Shown: piece by piece, positions 1 to 5,549 of the stretch
Layout of the letters: every line of letters begins with the position of its first letter
How positions within the stretch are numbered: position 1 is the first letter of the stretch
Source: an uncultured Actinomycetes bacterium
Lineage (GTDB): Bacteria; Actinomycetota; Actinomycetes; Nanopelagicales; Nanopelagicaceae
Direction: 5' to 3'
NCBI GenBank assembly: GCA_903844585.1
Contig: CAIMUD010000045.1
Location: 1-5,764, forward strand
DNA: 5,764 nucleotides
Notes under the pieces: model-generated
Told to the model about the DNA's origin: nothing
What the model saw: the letters and a program-made list of their open reading frames with translations, nothing else
Databases searched by the model: none
Made by a program: the position numbers and the translations under genes

Positions 1-855
1 TATCCAGTTGGCATGTTTGTACTTATGGCACTCGGACTCAATATTGTTGTCGGAAAGTCAGGTCTCCTAGATTTAGGTTATGTCGCTTTCTTTGCAATCG
101 GCGCATACACGATGGGTATTCTCAGCACGCTTTATGGCTGGAACACATGGGAAGCGATGCCCTTTGGAATTCTCTTTGCAATGTTGGCTGGTGTATTACT
201 CGGTTTACCTGCTCTACGTTTGCGTGGAGATTATTTAGCCATCATCACTCTTGGGTTCGGTGAGATTATTCGAATAATCGCCTTGAACCTATCGGTAACA
301 GGTGGACCTAATGGAATTCCCGGCATTCCAAATCCACCGTCAATATTTGGTATCAAATTTGATCTTATGAATCCAGCTCACTACTTCTGGATAGTCTTGA
401 TAATGATTTTGTTAGTTATCTGGATGATTCGCAGACTCACAGTCCGCAGACCTGGGCGCGCTTGGGAAGCAATCCGTCAAGATGAAGATGTTGCTTCACT
501 AATGGGAGTTAACACTCTTGTTTATAAACTTTGGTCATTCGTAATTGGAGCTGCGATTGGCGGGGCAGCTGGGGTTATCTTCGCTTCAAAAGTTATGGTG
601 ATTGCGCCACAGATGTTCAACTTCAACGTCTCTGTTCTTATTCTCGCCTGTGTTGTTTTCGGCGGAATCGGAAATATTTGGGGCGTTGCCGCGGGCGCAG
701 CGATCCTGGCATATCTACCTGAGCGAATCCGCTTTATTTCAGATGCACGTCAGCTAATTTTTGGTTTGGTCCTTATCTTGATGATGAACCTAAGACCTGA
801 TGGCCTTCTGCCGCGCAAAAAGCGAGAAAAGATTATTGAGAAGGGTTCAATGTAA
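1..855 (+). CDS. livM: Branched-chain amino acid ABC transporter permease LivM (5' partial)
   Basis: Inner-membrane permease of a high-affinity branched-chain amino acid importer; with LivH it would form the translocation channel energised by LivG and LivF. The reading frame is open from base 1 (Tyr-Pro-Val-Gly precede the Met at 13). That Met lies inside what looks like the first membrane helix, so the true start is upstream and the gene is truncated by the window edge. Numbering from Met13, 280 residues are visible. Family landmarks are GLLDLGYVAFFAIGAY (17-32), LRLRGDYLAIITLGFGE (68-84), the VTGGPNGIPGIP loop (95-106), the cytoplasmic ATPase-contact loop GRAWEAIRQDEDVASLMGVN (148-167) and VFGGIGNIWGVAAGA (215-229). 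The protein ends in a basic tail (PRKKREK). Several strongly hydrophobic stretches fit a polytopic membrane protein. Its TAA overlaps the livG ATG by one base. Substrate is inferred from family; a related amide or urea carrier is less likely given the LivG and LivF sequences. Confidence 0.93.
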   Translation, partial: YPVGMFVLMALGLNIVVGKSGLLDLGYVAFFAIGAYTMGILSTLYGWNTWEAMPFGILFAMLAGVLLGLPALRLRGDYLAIITLGFGEIIRIIALNLSVTGGPNGIPGIPNPPSIFGIKFDLMNPAHYFWIVLIMILLVIWMIRRLTVRRPGRAWEAIRQDEDVASLMGVNTLVYKLWSFVIGAAIGGAAGVIFASKVMVIAPQMFNFNVSVLILACVVFGGIGNIWGVAAGAAILAYLPERIRFISDARQLIFGLVLILMMNLRPDGLLPRKKREKIIEKGSM

Positions 856-1631
856 TGACACAAAAGATCCTTGAACTCAAAAACGCAACAATCAAATTTG
901 GTGGAGTAACAGCGCTTAATGAGGTTAACTTCCACGTTAACCAAGGAGAAATTTGTGCGCTCATCGGTCCTAACGGAGCTGGCAAGACAACTGTATTCAA
1001 CGTCGTTACAGGTGTTTATCCGCTAACTTCTGGTCAGATACTTTTCAATGGAGATGATTTAGCTGGCAAGAAGAAGCACCAGATCACCAAAACAGGGCTG
1101 AGCAGAACTTTTCAAAATGTTCGCCTATTCGGAGAGATGACTGCACTTGAAAACGTCCTAACGGCGTCAGATGTTCATAAAAAAACCGGATTAGTCGGAA
1201 ATCTCTTTGGTACGCCACGTGCACGTCGCGAAGAAAAAGAAAGTAGACAGCGCGCATACGAGTTACTTGATTTTATGGGTATCGCTCACAGAGCAGATCA
1301 GCTTGGTAAAAATTTGCCATATGGCGATCAACGCAGACTTGAGATTGCCCGCGCTTTAGGGACTGAACCGAAACTCATAATGCTCGATGAACCTGCCGCA
1401 GGTTTTAACCCTGCCGAGAAAATTGCTTTGGCGCAAACGATCAAGAAAATTCGTGACGCTGGCTACACGGTCCTACTGATTGAACACGATATGTCATTGA
1501 TTATGGGAATATCGGATCGAGTCGCAGTATTAGATTTTGGTCAAAAAATCGCAGATGATGTTCCATCGGTAGTACAAAACGATCCAAAAGTAATCGAGGC
1601 CTATTTAGGAGCGCCGTCAGATGCGTCTTGA
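855..1631 (+). CDS. livG: Branched-chain amino acid ABC transporter ATP-binding protein LivG
   Basis: Cytoplasmic ATPase subunit, 258 residues, the usual LivG length (about 255). It should pair with LivF to drive import through LivHM. Visible motifs in order: Walker A GPNGAGKT (38-45), Q-loop Gln87 in SRTFQNVRLF, the signature helix LPYGDQRRLEIARAL (154-168), Walker B LIMLDEP (174-180) with catalytic Glu179, and switch His211 in IEHDMSLI. The signature reads LPYGD rather than LSGGQ. That is the normal LivG form and, together with EPAAGFNP, separates this gene from urea-type UrtD. The ATG at 855 overlaps the livM stop (TAATG), and a purine-rich GAGAAGGG at 838-845 lies 9 bases upstream as a ribosome binding site. 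The 3' end overlaps livF by 11 bases. Nothing appears missing or broken. Confidence 0.96.
   Translation: MTQKILELKNATIKFGGVTALNEVNFHVNQGEICALIGPNGAGKTTVFNVVTGVYPLTSGQILFNGDDLAGKKKHQITKTGLSRTFQNVRLFGEMTALENVLTASDVHKKTGLVGNLFGTPRARREEKESRQRAYELLDFMGIAHRADQLGKNLPYGDQRRLEIARALGTEPKLIMLDEPAAGFNPAEKIALAQTIKKIRDAGYTVLLIEHDMSLIMGISDRVAVLDFGQKIADDVPSVVQNDPKVIEAYLGAPSDAS
1607..1611 (+). promoter_or_regulatory. Shine-Dalgarno site for livF inside livG
   Basis: AGGAG, 9 bases before the livF ATG at 1621, encoded within the 3' end of livG. It decides the livF start and explains how livF is translated although its first 11 bases overlap livG in another frame. Confidence 0.75.
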
Positions 1632-2340
1632 AATTAAAGATTTACATGTGCACTACGGCAAAATTGAAGCGATAAAAGGCGTATCTGTTGTCGTCAATCA
1701 AGGCGAAATTGTCACTCTTATCGGTGCAAATGGCGCCGGTAAAACAACGATACTTAAAACGATTTCTGGTTTGAGAAACGTTTCTGAGGGTTCGATTATT
1801 TTTGACGGTCATGAAATAAATAAGATCCCGGCTCACGAGAGGGTCGCCTTAGGTATCTCACAAGTTCCAGAGGGGCGTGGAATTTTTCCTGGCATGACAG
1901 TGTTGGAAAATTTGGAGATGGGAAAGTTCATCCGTAAAGATCGCAAAGCGGAGATGGATGAAGATCTCGATAAAATTTACTCACTCTTTCCAAGGTTAAA
2001 AGAACGCACAAGCCAACCAGGAGGCACACTTTCGGGCGGCGAGCAACAGATGCTTGCGATGGGACGGGCGCTCATGGCTAGACCGAAAGTTCTACTTTTG
2101 GATGAACCATCCATGGGTCTAGCACCACTTATGATTGCAAATATTTTCAATATCATCACAGAAATTAATAAGTCTGGTGTAACTATTTTGCTTGTTGAAC
2201 AAAATGCGCAACAAGCGCTACAGCGTGCTGATCGCGGATATGTTTTAGAAACTGGAAATGTTGTCAAAGAGGCAAAGGCTGCAGATTTGCTTAACGACCC
2301 AGTTGTTCGCGAGGCGTACCTCGGAACTGGCGCGCACTAA
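1621..2340 (+). CDS. livF: Branched-chain amino acid ABC transporter ATP-binding protein LivF
   Basis: Second cytoplasmic ATPase of the Liv importer, 239 residues, a typical LivF length. Motifs: Walker A GANGAGKT (35-42), the PEGRGIFPGMTVLENL segment (83-98) where LivF has Glu in place of the usual Q-loop Gln, signature LSGGEQQMLAMGRAL (137-151), Walker B VLLLDEP (157-163) with Glu162, and LVEQNAQQAL where Gln194 sits at the switch-His position. Both substitutions are standard for LivF and distinguish it from LivG. The ATG at 1621 lies inside the last codons of livG; AGGAG at 1607-1611, 9 bases upstream, supports this start, and translational coupling to livG is likely. This is the last gene of the transporter operon: the next gene is on the opposite strand 37 bases further on. 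Confidence 0.96.
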   Translation: MRLEIKDLHVHYGKIEAIKGVSVVVNQGEIVTLIGANGAGKTTILKTISGLRNVSEGSIIFDGHEINKIPAHERVALGISQVPEGRGIFPGMTVLENLEMGKFIRKDRKAEMDEDLDKIYSLFPRLKERTSQPGGTLSGGEQQMLAMGRALMARPKVLLLDEPSMGLAPLMIANIFNIITEINKSGVTILLVEQNAQQALQRADRGYVLETGNVVKEAKAADLLNDPVVREAYLGTGAH

Positions 2341-2367
2341 TCCTTACCCTCTATCGCTAAAACTTTT

Positions 2368-2392
2368 GCTGATGACGCTACGCTCTATCAGC
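2368..2392 (-). terminator. Possible weak terminator hairpin in the livF/thioesterase convergent junction
   Basis: GCTGAT (2368-2373) is complementary to ATCAGC (2387-2392), a 6-bp stem with a 13-base loop that contains the thioesterase stop codon. Read on the minus strand, the stem is followed by AAAAGTTTT, so a short T-run lies a few bases beyond. On the plus strand no T-run follows the stem. The stem is only half GC and the loop is long, so this is a weak candidate, placed where a convergent gene pair needs termination. The rest of the 37-bp gap holds no other obvious structure. Confidence 0.25.
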
Positions 2393-2791
2393 CAGTATCA
2401 GACAAGTAATCCGAGCAGTGCAAGTTCTCTGTCCAGATTCATCAGTAATTACGATTTCGTAGCAGCAGAGGGTCTTTCCAAGAGATACCGGCGTAGCAAC
2501 TGCAGTAACTATTCCTGATGTTGCAGATTTGTGATGCGTAGCGTTGATATCTACGCCAACGACTCTACGATTTTCACCGGCATGTAATTGCGCGCCAATT
2601 GATCCAAGTGATTCAGCGAGCACCACATTTGCACCACCATGCAGAAGTCCAAAGGGTTGCGTGTTGCCCTCAACTGGCATCGTTGCAACAAGTCTCTGTG
2701 GTGAAGCTTCAACTATTTTGATGCCCATCTTTTTATCGAGAGCACTAGAGCCGCGTTCGCCAATGATTGCTAAATAGTCAGGTTGCGTCAT
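2378..2791 (-). CDS. PaaI/MenI-type hotdog-fold acyl-CoA thioesterase
   Basis: Small cytoplasmic acyl-CoA thioesterase, 137 residues, a single hotdog domain. The central block NTQPFGLLHGGANVVLAESLG (start at Asn43) matches the family that includes E. coli MenI (YdiI) and EntH. Gln45, His51 and Glu60 have the same mutual spacing as YdiI Gln48, His54 and catalytic Glu63 (recalled from the family), and the GVDINATHHKSA strand (79-90) matches the YdiI EINANH region. Hydrolysis of an aromatic or hydroxylated acyl-CoA thioester is therefore expected. The substrate could be 1,4-dihydroxy-2-naphthoyl-CoA (menaquinone pathway) or a phenylacetate-type CoA ester; no neighbour decides between them. The start is the ATG at 2789-2791. 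No nearby in-frame alternative start and no Shine-Dalgarno are visible, but TACTAT lies 8 bases upstream, which suggests a leaderless or very short leader transcript. The gene converges with livF and diverges from polA, so it is transcribed alone. Confidence 0.9.
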   Translation of the reverse strand: MTQPDYLAIIGERGSSALDKKMGIKIVEASPQRLVATMPVEGNTQPFGLLHGGANVVLAESLGSIGAQLHAGENRRVVGVDINATHHKSATSGIVTAVATPVSLGKTLCCYEIVITDESGQRTCTARITCLILADRA

Positions 2792-2799
2792 AGTTCGAA

Positions 2800-2805
2800 A
2801 TAGTA
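2800..2805 (-). promoter_or_regulatory. Candidate -10 box for the thioesterase gene
   Basis: TACTAT on the minus strand fits the TANNNT actinobacterial -10 pattern and ends 8 bases before the ATG at 2791. Transcription would start at or within a base or two of the start codon, consistent with the lack of a Shine-Dalgarno. No convincing -35 hexamer is seen 16-18 bases further upstream. Confidence 0.4.
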
Positions 2806-2826
2806 ACTTGTTGGGGGAGAGTTACA

Positions 2827-2832
2827 TAGGAT
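2827..2832 (+). promoter_or_regulatory. Candidate -10 box (leaderless model) or SD overlap for polA
   Basis: TAGGAT fits TANNNT and ends 6 bases before the polA ATG at 2839, the spacing expected of a leaderless transcript whose first base is the A of ATG. The same bases contain AGGA (2828-2831), a usable Shine-Dalgarno 7 bases before the ATG if transcription begins further upstream. The sequence cannot tell which role is real. No clear -35 element is visible at the right distance. Confidence 0.4.
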
Positions 2833-2838
2833 GGCGCC

Positions 2839-5436
2839 ATGACAGCCAAGCGCTTGTTGCTCATTGATGGCCATTCGATGGCCTATCGGGCATTTTTTGC
2901 ACTGCCTGCAGAAAATTTCACAACGGCGCAGGGGCAACACACCAACGCGATTTATGGCTTTGCGACGATGCTTATTTCATTGCTCAAGGATGAAAAGCCA
3001 ACGCATGTGGCTGTCGCCTTCGATGTTTCAAGAAAAACATTTCGAAGTGAAATTTTCCCTGAATATAAAGCTAACCGCGCCAAGACTCCGGATGAATTCA
3101 GATCTCAAATGTCATACCTACATGAGCTAGTTGAGGGATTTGGAATCACGCAATTTGAGCTAGAGGGATATGAGGCCGACGACATCATCGCCACAATTGC
3201 CAAAAAGGCAGAGAGTGAAGGCGCAGAAGTATTTATCTGTACGGGAGACCGTGACAGTTTTCAATTGGTCAATTCAAAGACGACCGTCCTATATCCAAAG
3301 CGCGGTGTAAGTGAAATGGCGCGCATGAATCCGGATGCGGTTCAAGAGAAGTACGGAATGTCGCCAGCACAATATCCAGACTTTGCTGCGCTACGGGGAG
3401 ACCCAAGTGACAACCTTCCTTCAATTCCAGGCGTTGGCGAAAAGACTGCGGCGAAGTGGGTTGTTGAGTATGGATCCCTAAAAGCACTTTTATCTAAAGC
3501 CGATGAGGTAGGTGGCAAGGTAGGCCAATCACTTCGTGAGAATATCGATAACGTAAAACGCAATCGCGAGCTCACTCAACTTATTCATGATGCGCCCTTC
3601 GAATTTTCAGTAGATGCGCTGGCTTGGAATGGTGTCGTTGAGGATTCGCTCACACCTCTCTTTGCAAAACTTGAATTCAAAACCCTTAAAGACCGACTTA
3701 CGCCGATTCTTGATAAAAAGAGCGTCCGAACTGCGAAGATCGCTGAAACTGCGCCTTCACTTTTCACCTCTGAGATTGATGGGGGAGTTCTTACTCCAGA
3801 AGAGGCTTCCAAGAAAATCACCGGCCATAGCGGTGCCATAGCAATTGCTTACGAATTACATGAGAATAAGTTGCACCGATATGCAGTTGCATTTTCAAAT
3901 TCTGATGTTGCGATTGTCCATTCAAAGCAGATGGGCAAATGGGCTACGGATACTTCGATAGAAAAAATTGCGCATGATGCCAAAACTCTTGCCCGTGAAA
4001 ATGGTTTACTGGGTGTTACCTTTGATACATCACTTGCTGCCTATCTTGTAAATCCCGGAGTACGTGCGCAGGAGCTAAAAGATTTACTCGAACGTTGGGG
4101 TGATGGATCAGCTATCGATGAAAGCTCAGCCGAAAGTGCACTTCTCACCAGTGCCGCCGCACTATTTAGTCTGCGTGATTCATTATCTAAAGAGTTAGCC
4201 GATCGTGGGCTTATTGATTTATACAAAAATCTTGAACTACCTGTCGCCGATCTGCTGGCAATTATGGAGAACCGTGGGATTGCAGTTGATAAGAAATCGC
4301 TCGAAAAACTGGCTCTATTCTTTGAAGGCGAAGTTGATAGAGAGACAAAGGCGGCGCATAAAGCTGCTGGTCACGAATTCAATGTGGCTTCTCCCAAACA
4401 ACTTCAGGTTGTACTTTTTGATGAGTTAAAGTTACCTAAGACAAAGAAGATTAAGACTGGCTTCACAACCGATGCCGAAGCACTCGGTTGGTTATTCGAA
4501 CAAACTAAGCACCCGCTTCTTGAATCCCTCTTGCGCATTCGCGAAACTAAAAAACTTGGCACAACTGTTGAAGGTTTATTAATAGAAATTGGCCCAGATA
4601 AGAGAATCCATACCCACTTTGCACAAACTATTGCTGCTACCGGTCGCTTATCTTCAGTAGGGCCAAATTTGCAAAATATTCCGGTACGCACTGAAGAGGG
4701 CAGAAAAATTCGCGAGTGTTTTGTTGCTGGTGATGGATATAGCGCATTGCTCACCGCTGATTACAGCCAGATTGAAATGCGCATCATGGCTCACCTTTCA
4801 CATGACAGAGCTCTACTTTTGGCCTTTGAATCCGGTGAAGATCTTCATGCCACTGTCGCAGCTGAAGTCTTTGGAGTTAAAGCCGCAGATGTTGATCCAG
4901 AGATGCGCCGGCAGATCAAAGCGATGTCTTATGGTCTTGCATACGGATTAAGTTCTTACGGTCTAGCAGTTCAACTTGGATTGACTCCACCTGCAGCACA
5001 AGATCTTATGGATAAGTATTTCAAGCGTTTTGGTGGCATTCGTGATTACTTAAAAAGCGTTGTAGATGAAGCGCGCAAGGTTGGTTACACCGAAACGGTG
5101 ATGGGAAGACGGAGATATTTGCCAGATCTTCTGCACGATAACCGCCAACGTCGTGAAATTGCAGAACGTATGGCGCTTAACGCTCCGATTCAAGGATCGG
5201 CGGCTGACATCATCAAACAAGCAATGCTCAATGTTCAGCGAGCCCTCATCGAATCAAAGTTGAAATCACGCCTTCTCCTGCAGGTACATGATGAGTTAAT
5301 TCTTGAAGTTATGGCTGGCGAGGAAGAGAAGCTTTCAGCTCTTGTACGCACTGAAATGGGTTCTGCATATCCGCTCAAAGCGCCTTTGGACGTAAATGTT
5401 GGAATCGGCAAGAGCTGGAACGAAGCAGCCCACTAG
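2839..5436 (+). CDS. polA: DNA polymerase I
   Basis: Replication and repair polymerase for Okazaki primer removal and gap filling; 865 residues, between Taq (832) and E. coli (928). Residues 1-290 form the 5' nuclease: Asp10, Asp62, the EADD cluster (112-115), Asp137/Asp139 in TGDRDS, Asp188/Asp191 and a helix-hairpin-helix GVGEKTA (198-204), all acidic sites apparently present. Residues about 330-460 are a relic 3'-5' exonuclease fold: the expected DxE reads AYE (337-339), the NLKYD-type motif reads DAKTL (380-384), and no Tyr-x3-Asp third motif is seen, so proofreading is probably absent. Residues about 465-865 are the polymerase: TGRLSS (601-606), motif A DYSQIE (Asp641, Glu646), O-helix RRQIKAMSYGLAYG (Lys694, Tyr698) and motif C VHDE (Asp818). 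The spacing from motif A through the O-helix to motif C equals that of E. coli Asp705, Phe762 and Asp882. The ATG at 2839 begins the conserved LLLIDGHSMAYR start, so it is well placed. Two TAG stops stand in tandem (5434-5439). Confidence 0.98.
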   Translation: MTAKRLLLIDGHSMAYRAFFALPAENFTTAQGQHTNAIYGFATMLISLLKDEKPTHVAVAFDVSRKTFRSEIFPEYKANRAKTPDEFRSQMSYLHELVEGFGITQFELEGYEADDIIATIAKKAESEGAEVFICTGDRDSFQLVNSKTTVLYPKRGVSEMARMNPDAVQEKYGMSPAQYPDFAALRGDPSDNLPSIPGVGEKTAAKWVVEYGSLKALLSKADEVGGKVGQSLRENIDNVKRNRELTQLIHDAPFEFSVDALAWNGVVEDSLTPLFAKLEFKTLKDRLTPILDKKSVRTAKIAETAPSLFTSEIDGGVLTPEEASKKITGHSGAIAIAYELHENKLHRYAVAFSNSDVAIVHSKQMGKWATDTSIEKIAHDAKTLARENGLLGVTFDTSLAAYLVNPGVRAQELKDLLERWGDGSAIDESSAESALLTSAAALFSLRDSLSKELADRGLIDLYKNLELPVADLLAIMENRGIAVDKKSLEKLALFFEGEVDRETKAAHKAAGHEFNVASPKQLQVVLFDELKLPKTKKIKTGFTTDAEALGWLFEQTKHPLLESLLRIRETKKLGTTVEGLLIEIGPDKRIHTHFAQTIAATGRLSSVGPNLQNIPVRTEEGRKIRECFVAGDGYSALLTADYSQIEMRIMAHLSHDRALLLAFESGEDLHATVAAEVFGVKAADVDPEMRRQIKAMSYGLAYGLSSYGLAVQLGLTPPAAQDLMDKYFKRFGGIRDYLKSVVDEARKVGYTETVMGRRRYLPDLLHDNRQRREIAERMALNAPIQGSAADIIKQAMLNVQRALIESKLKSRLLLQVHDELILEVMAGEEEKLSALVRTEMGSAYPLKAPLDVNVGIGKSWNEAAH

Positions 5437-5449
5437 TAGCTGCCTTTCT

Positions 5450-5506
5450 ACGCACGGATTTGCTAGGCGGGTTCTGCCAACCGTAGTCTTACGCCCGTTC
5501 TGCTAG
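5450..5506 (+). repeat. Imperfect direct repeat pair in the polA-rpsA spacer
   Basis: ACGCACGGATTTGCTAG (5450-5466) and ACGCCCGTTCTGCTAG (5491-5506) share ACGC-x-CG and TGCTAG in the same order, with unit starts 41 bases apart. A shorter GTTCTGC also recurs at 5471-5477 and 5497-5503. The two CTAG ends (5463-5466, 5503-5506) and CGGG/CCCG (5468-5471, 5494-5497) could also pair as a bulged stem. The function is unknown: it may be paired protein-binding sites, an RNA leader fold, or remnants of duplication. Confidence 0.5.
5460..5489 (+). promoter_or_regulatory. Candidate rpsA promoter
   Basis: TTGCTA (5460-5465) and TAGTCT (5484-5489) are separated by 18 bases and fit a housekeeping-sigma promoter: 4 of 6 matches to TTGACA and a TANNNT -10. 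Transcription would begin near 5496, giving a leader of about 55 bases before the TTG start. A second TANNNT box, TACTTT at 5526-5531, has no visible -35 partner. No intrinsic terminator is visible after polA, so read-through from polA into rpsA is also possible. Confidence 0.35.
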
Positions 5507-5541
5507 AAAATTTCTGGCGTCCTATTACTTTCTATCCCTAC

Positions 5542-5545
5542 GGAG
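5542..5545 (+). promoter_or_regulatory. Shine-Dalgarno site for rpsA
   Basis: GGAG four bases before the TTG at 5550. The spacing is short but workable. It supports TTG as the start, because no ATG or GTG is nearby in this frame and the conserved S1 N-terminus follows directly. Confidence 0.6.
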
Positions 5546-5549
5546 CACC

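Noticed and set aside
13..15. ATG at 13 as the real start of livM
   Set aside because: It lies within the first conserved membrane segment, the frame is open to the window edge, and LivM proteins extend further upstream.
1314..1358. LivG signature reads LPYGD rather than LSGGQ
   Set aside because: This is the usual form in LivG proteins, not a defect.
2200..2205. LivF lacks the switch histidine (Gln194 in VEQNA)
   Set aside because: Gln at this place, and Glu in the Q-loop (PEGR), are normal for LivF.
2258..2518. 86-codon plus-strand frame bridging livF and the thioesterase gene
   Set aside because: It overlaps the conserved LivF C-terminus and then runs antisense to the thioesterase; its low-complexity Ser/Arg-rich translation looks like out-of-frame noise.
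2544..2777. 77-codon plus-strand frame opposite the thioesterase gene
   Set aside because: The minus-strand frame here has a clear hotdog active site, so this is its mirror image.
2786..2799. Possible actinobacterial LexA (SOS) box: TCGAAC on the minus strand at the thioesterase start
   Set aside because: Only one half-site is present; the expected second half GTTCGA after four bases is absent (ACGCAA is found).
2831..2840. Perfect 10-bp palindrome ATGGCGCCAT at the polA start
   Set aside because: Too short to claim as an operator, and it has no loop; probably incidental, although it creates the extra ATG discussed under the minicistron.
4404..4754. 116-codon open frame on the minus strand inside polA
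   Set aside because: It lies opposite the conserved polymerase domain, has no recognisable domain and reads like antisense shadow of biased coding sequence; no ribosome binding site was noticed.
5436..5451. GTAG/CTAC hairpin right after polA as a terminator
   Set aside because: Only a 4-bp stem with no following T-run; not a credible intrinsic terminator.
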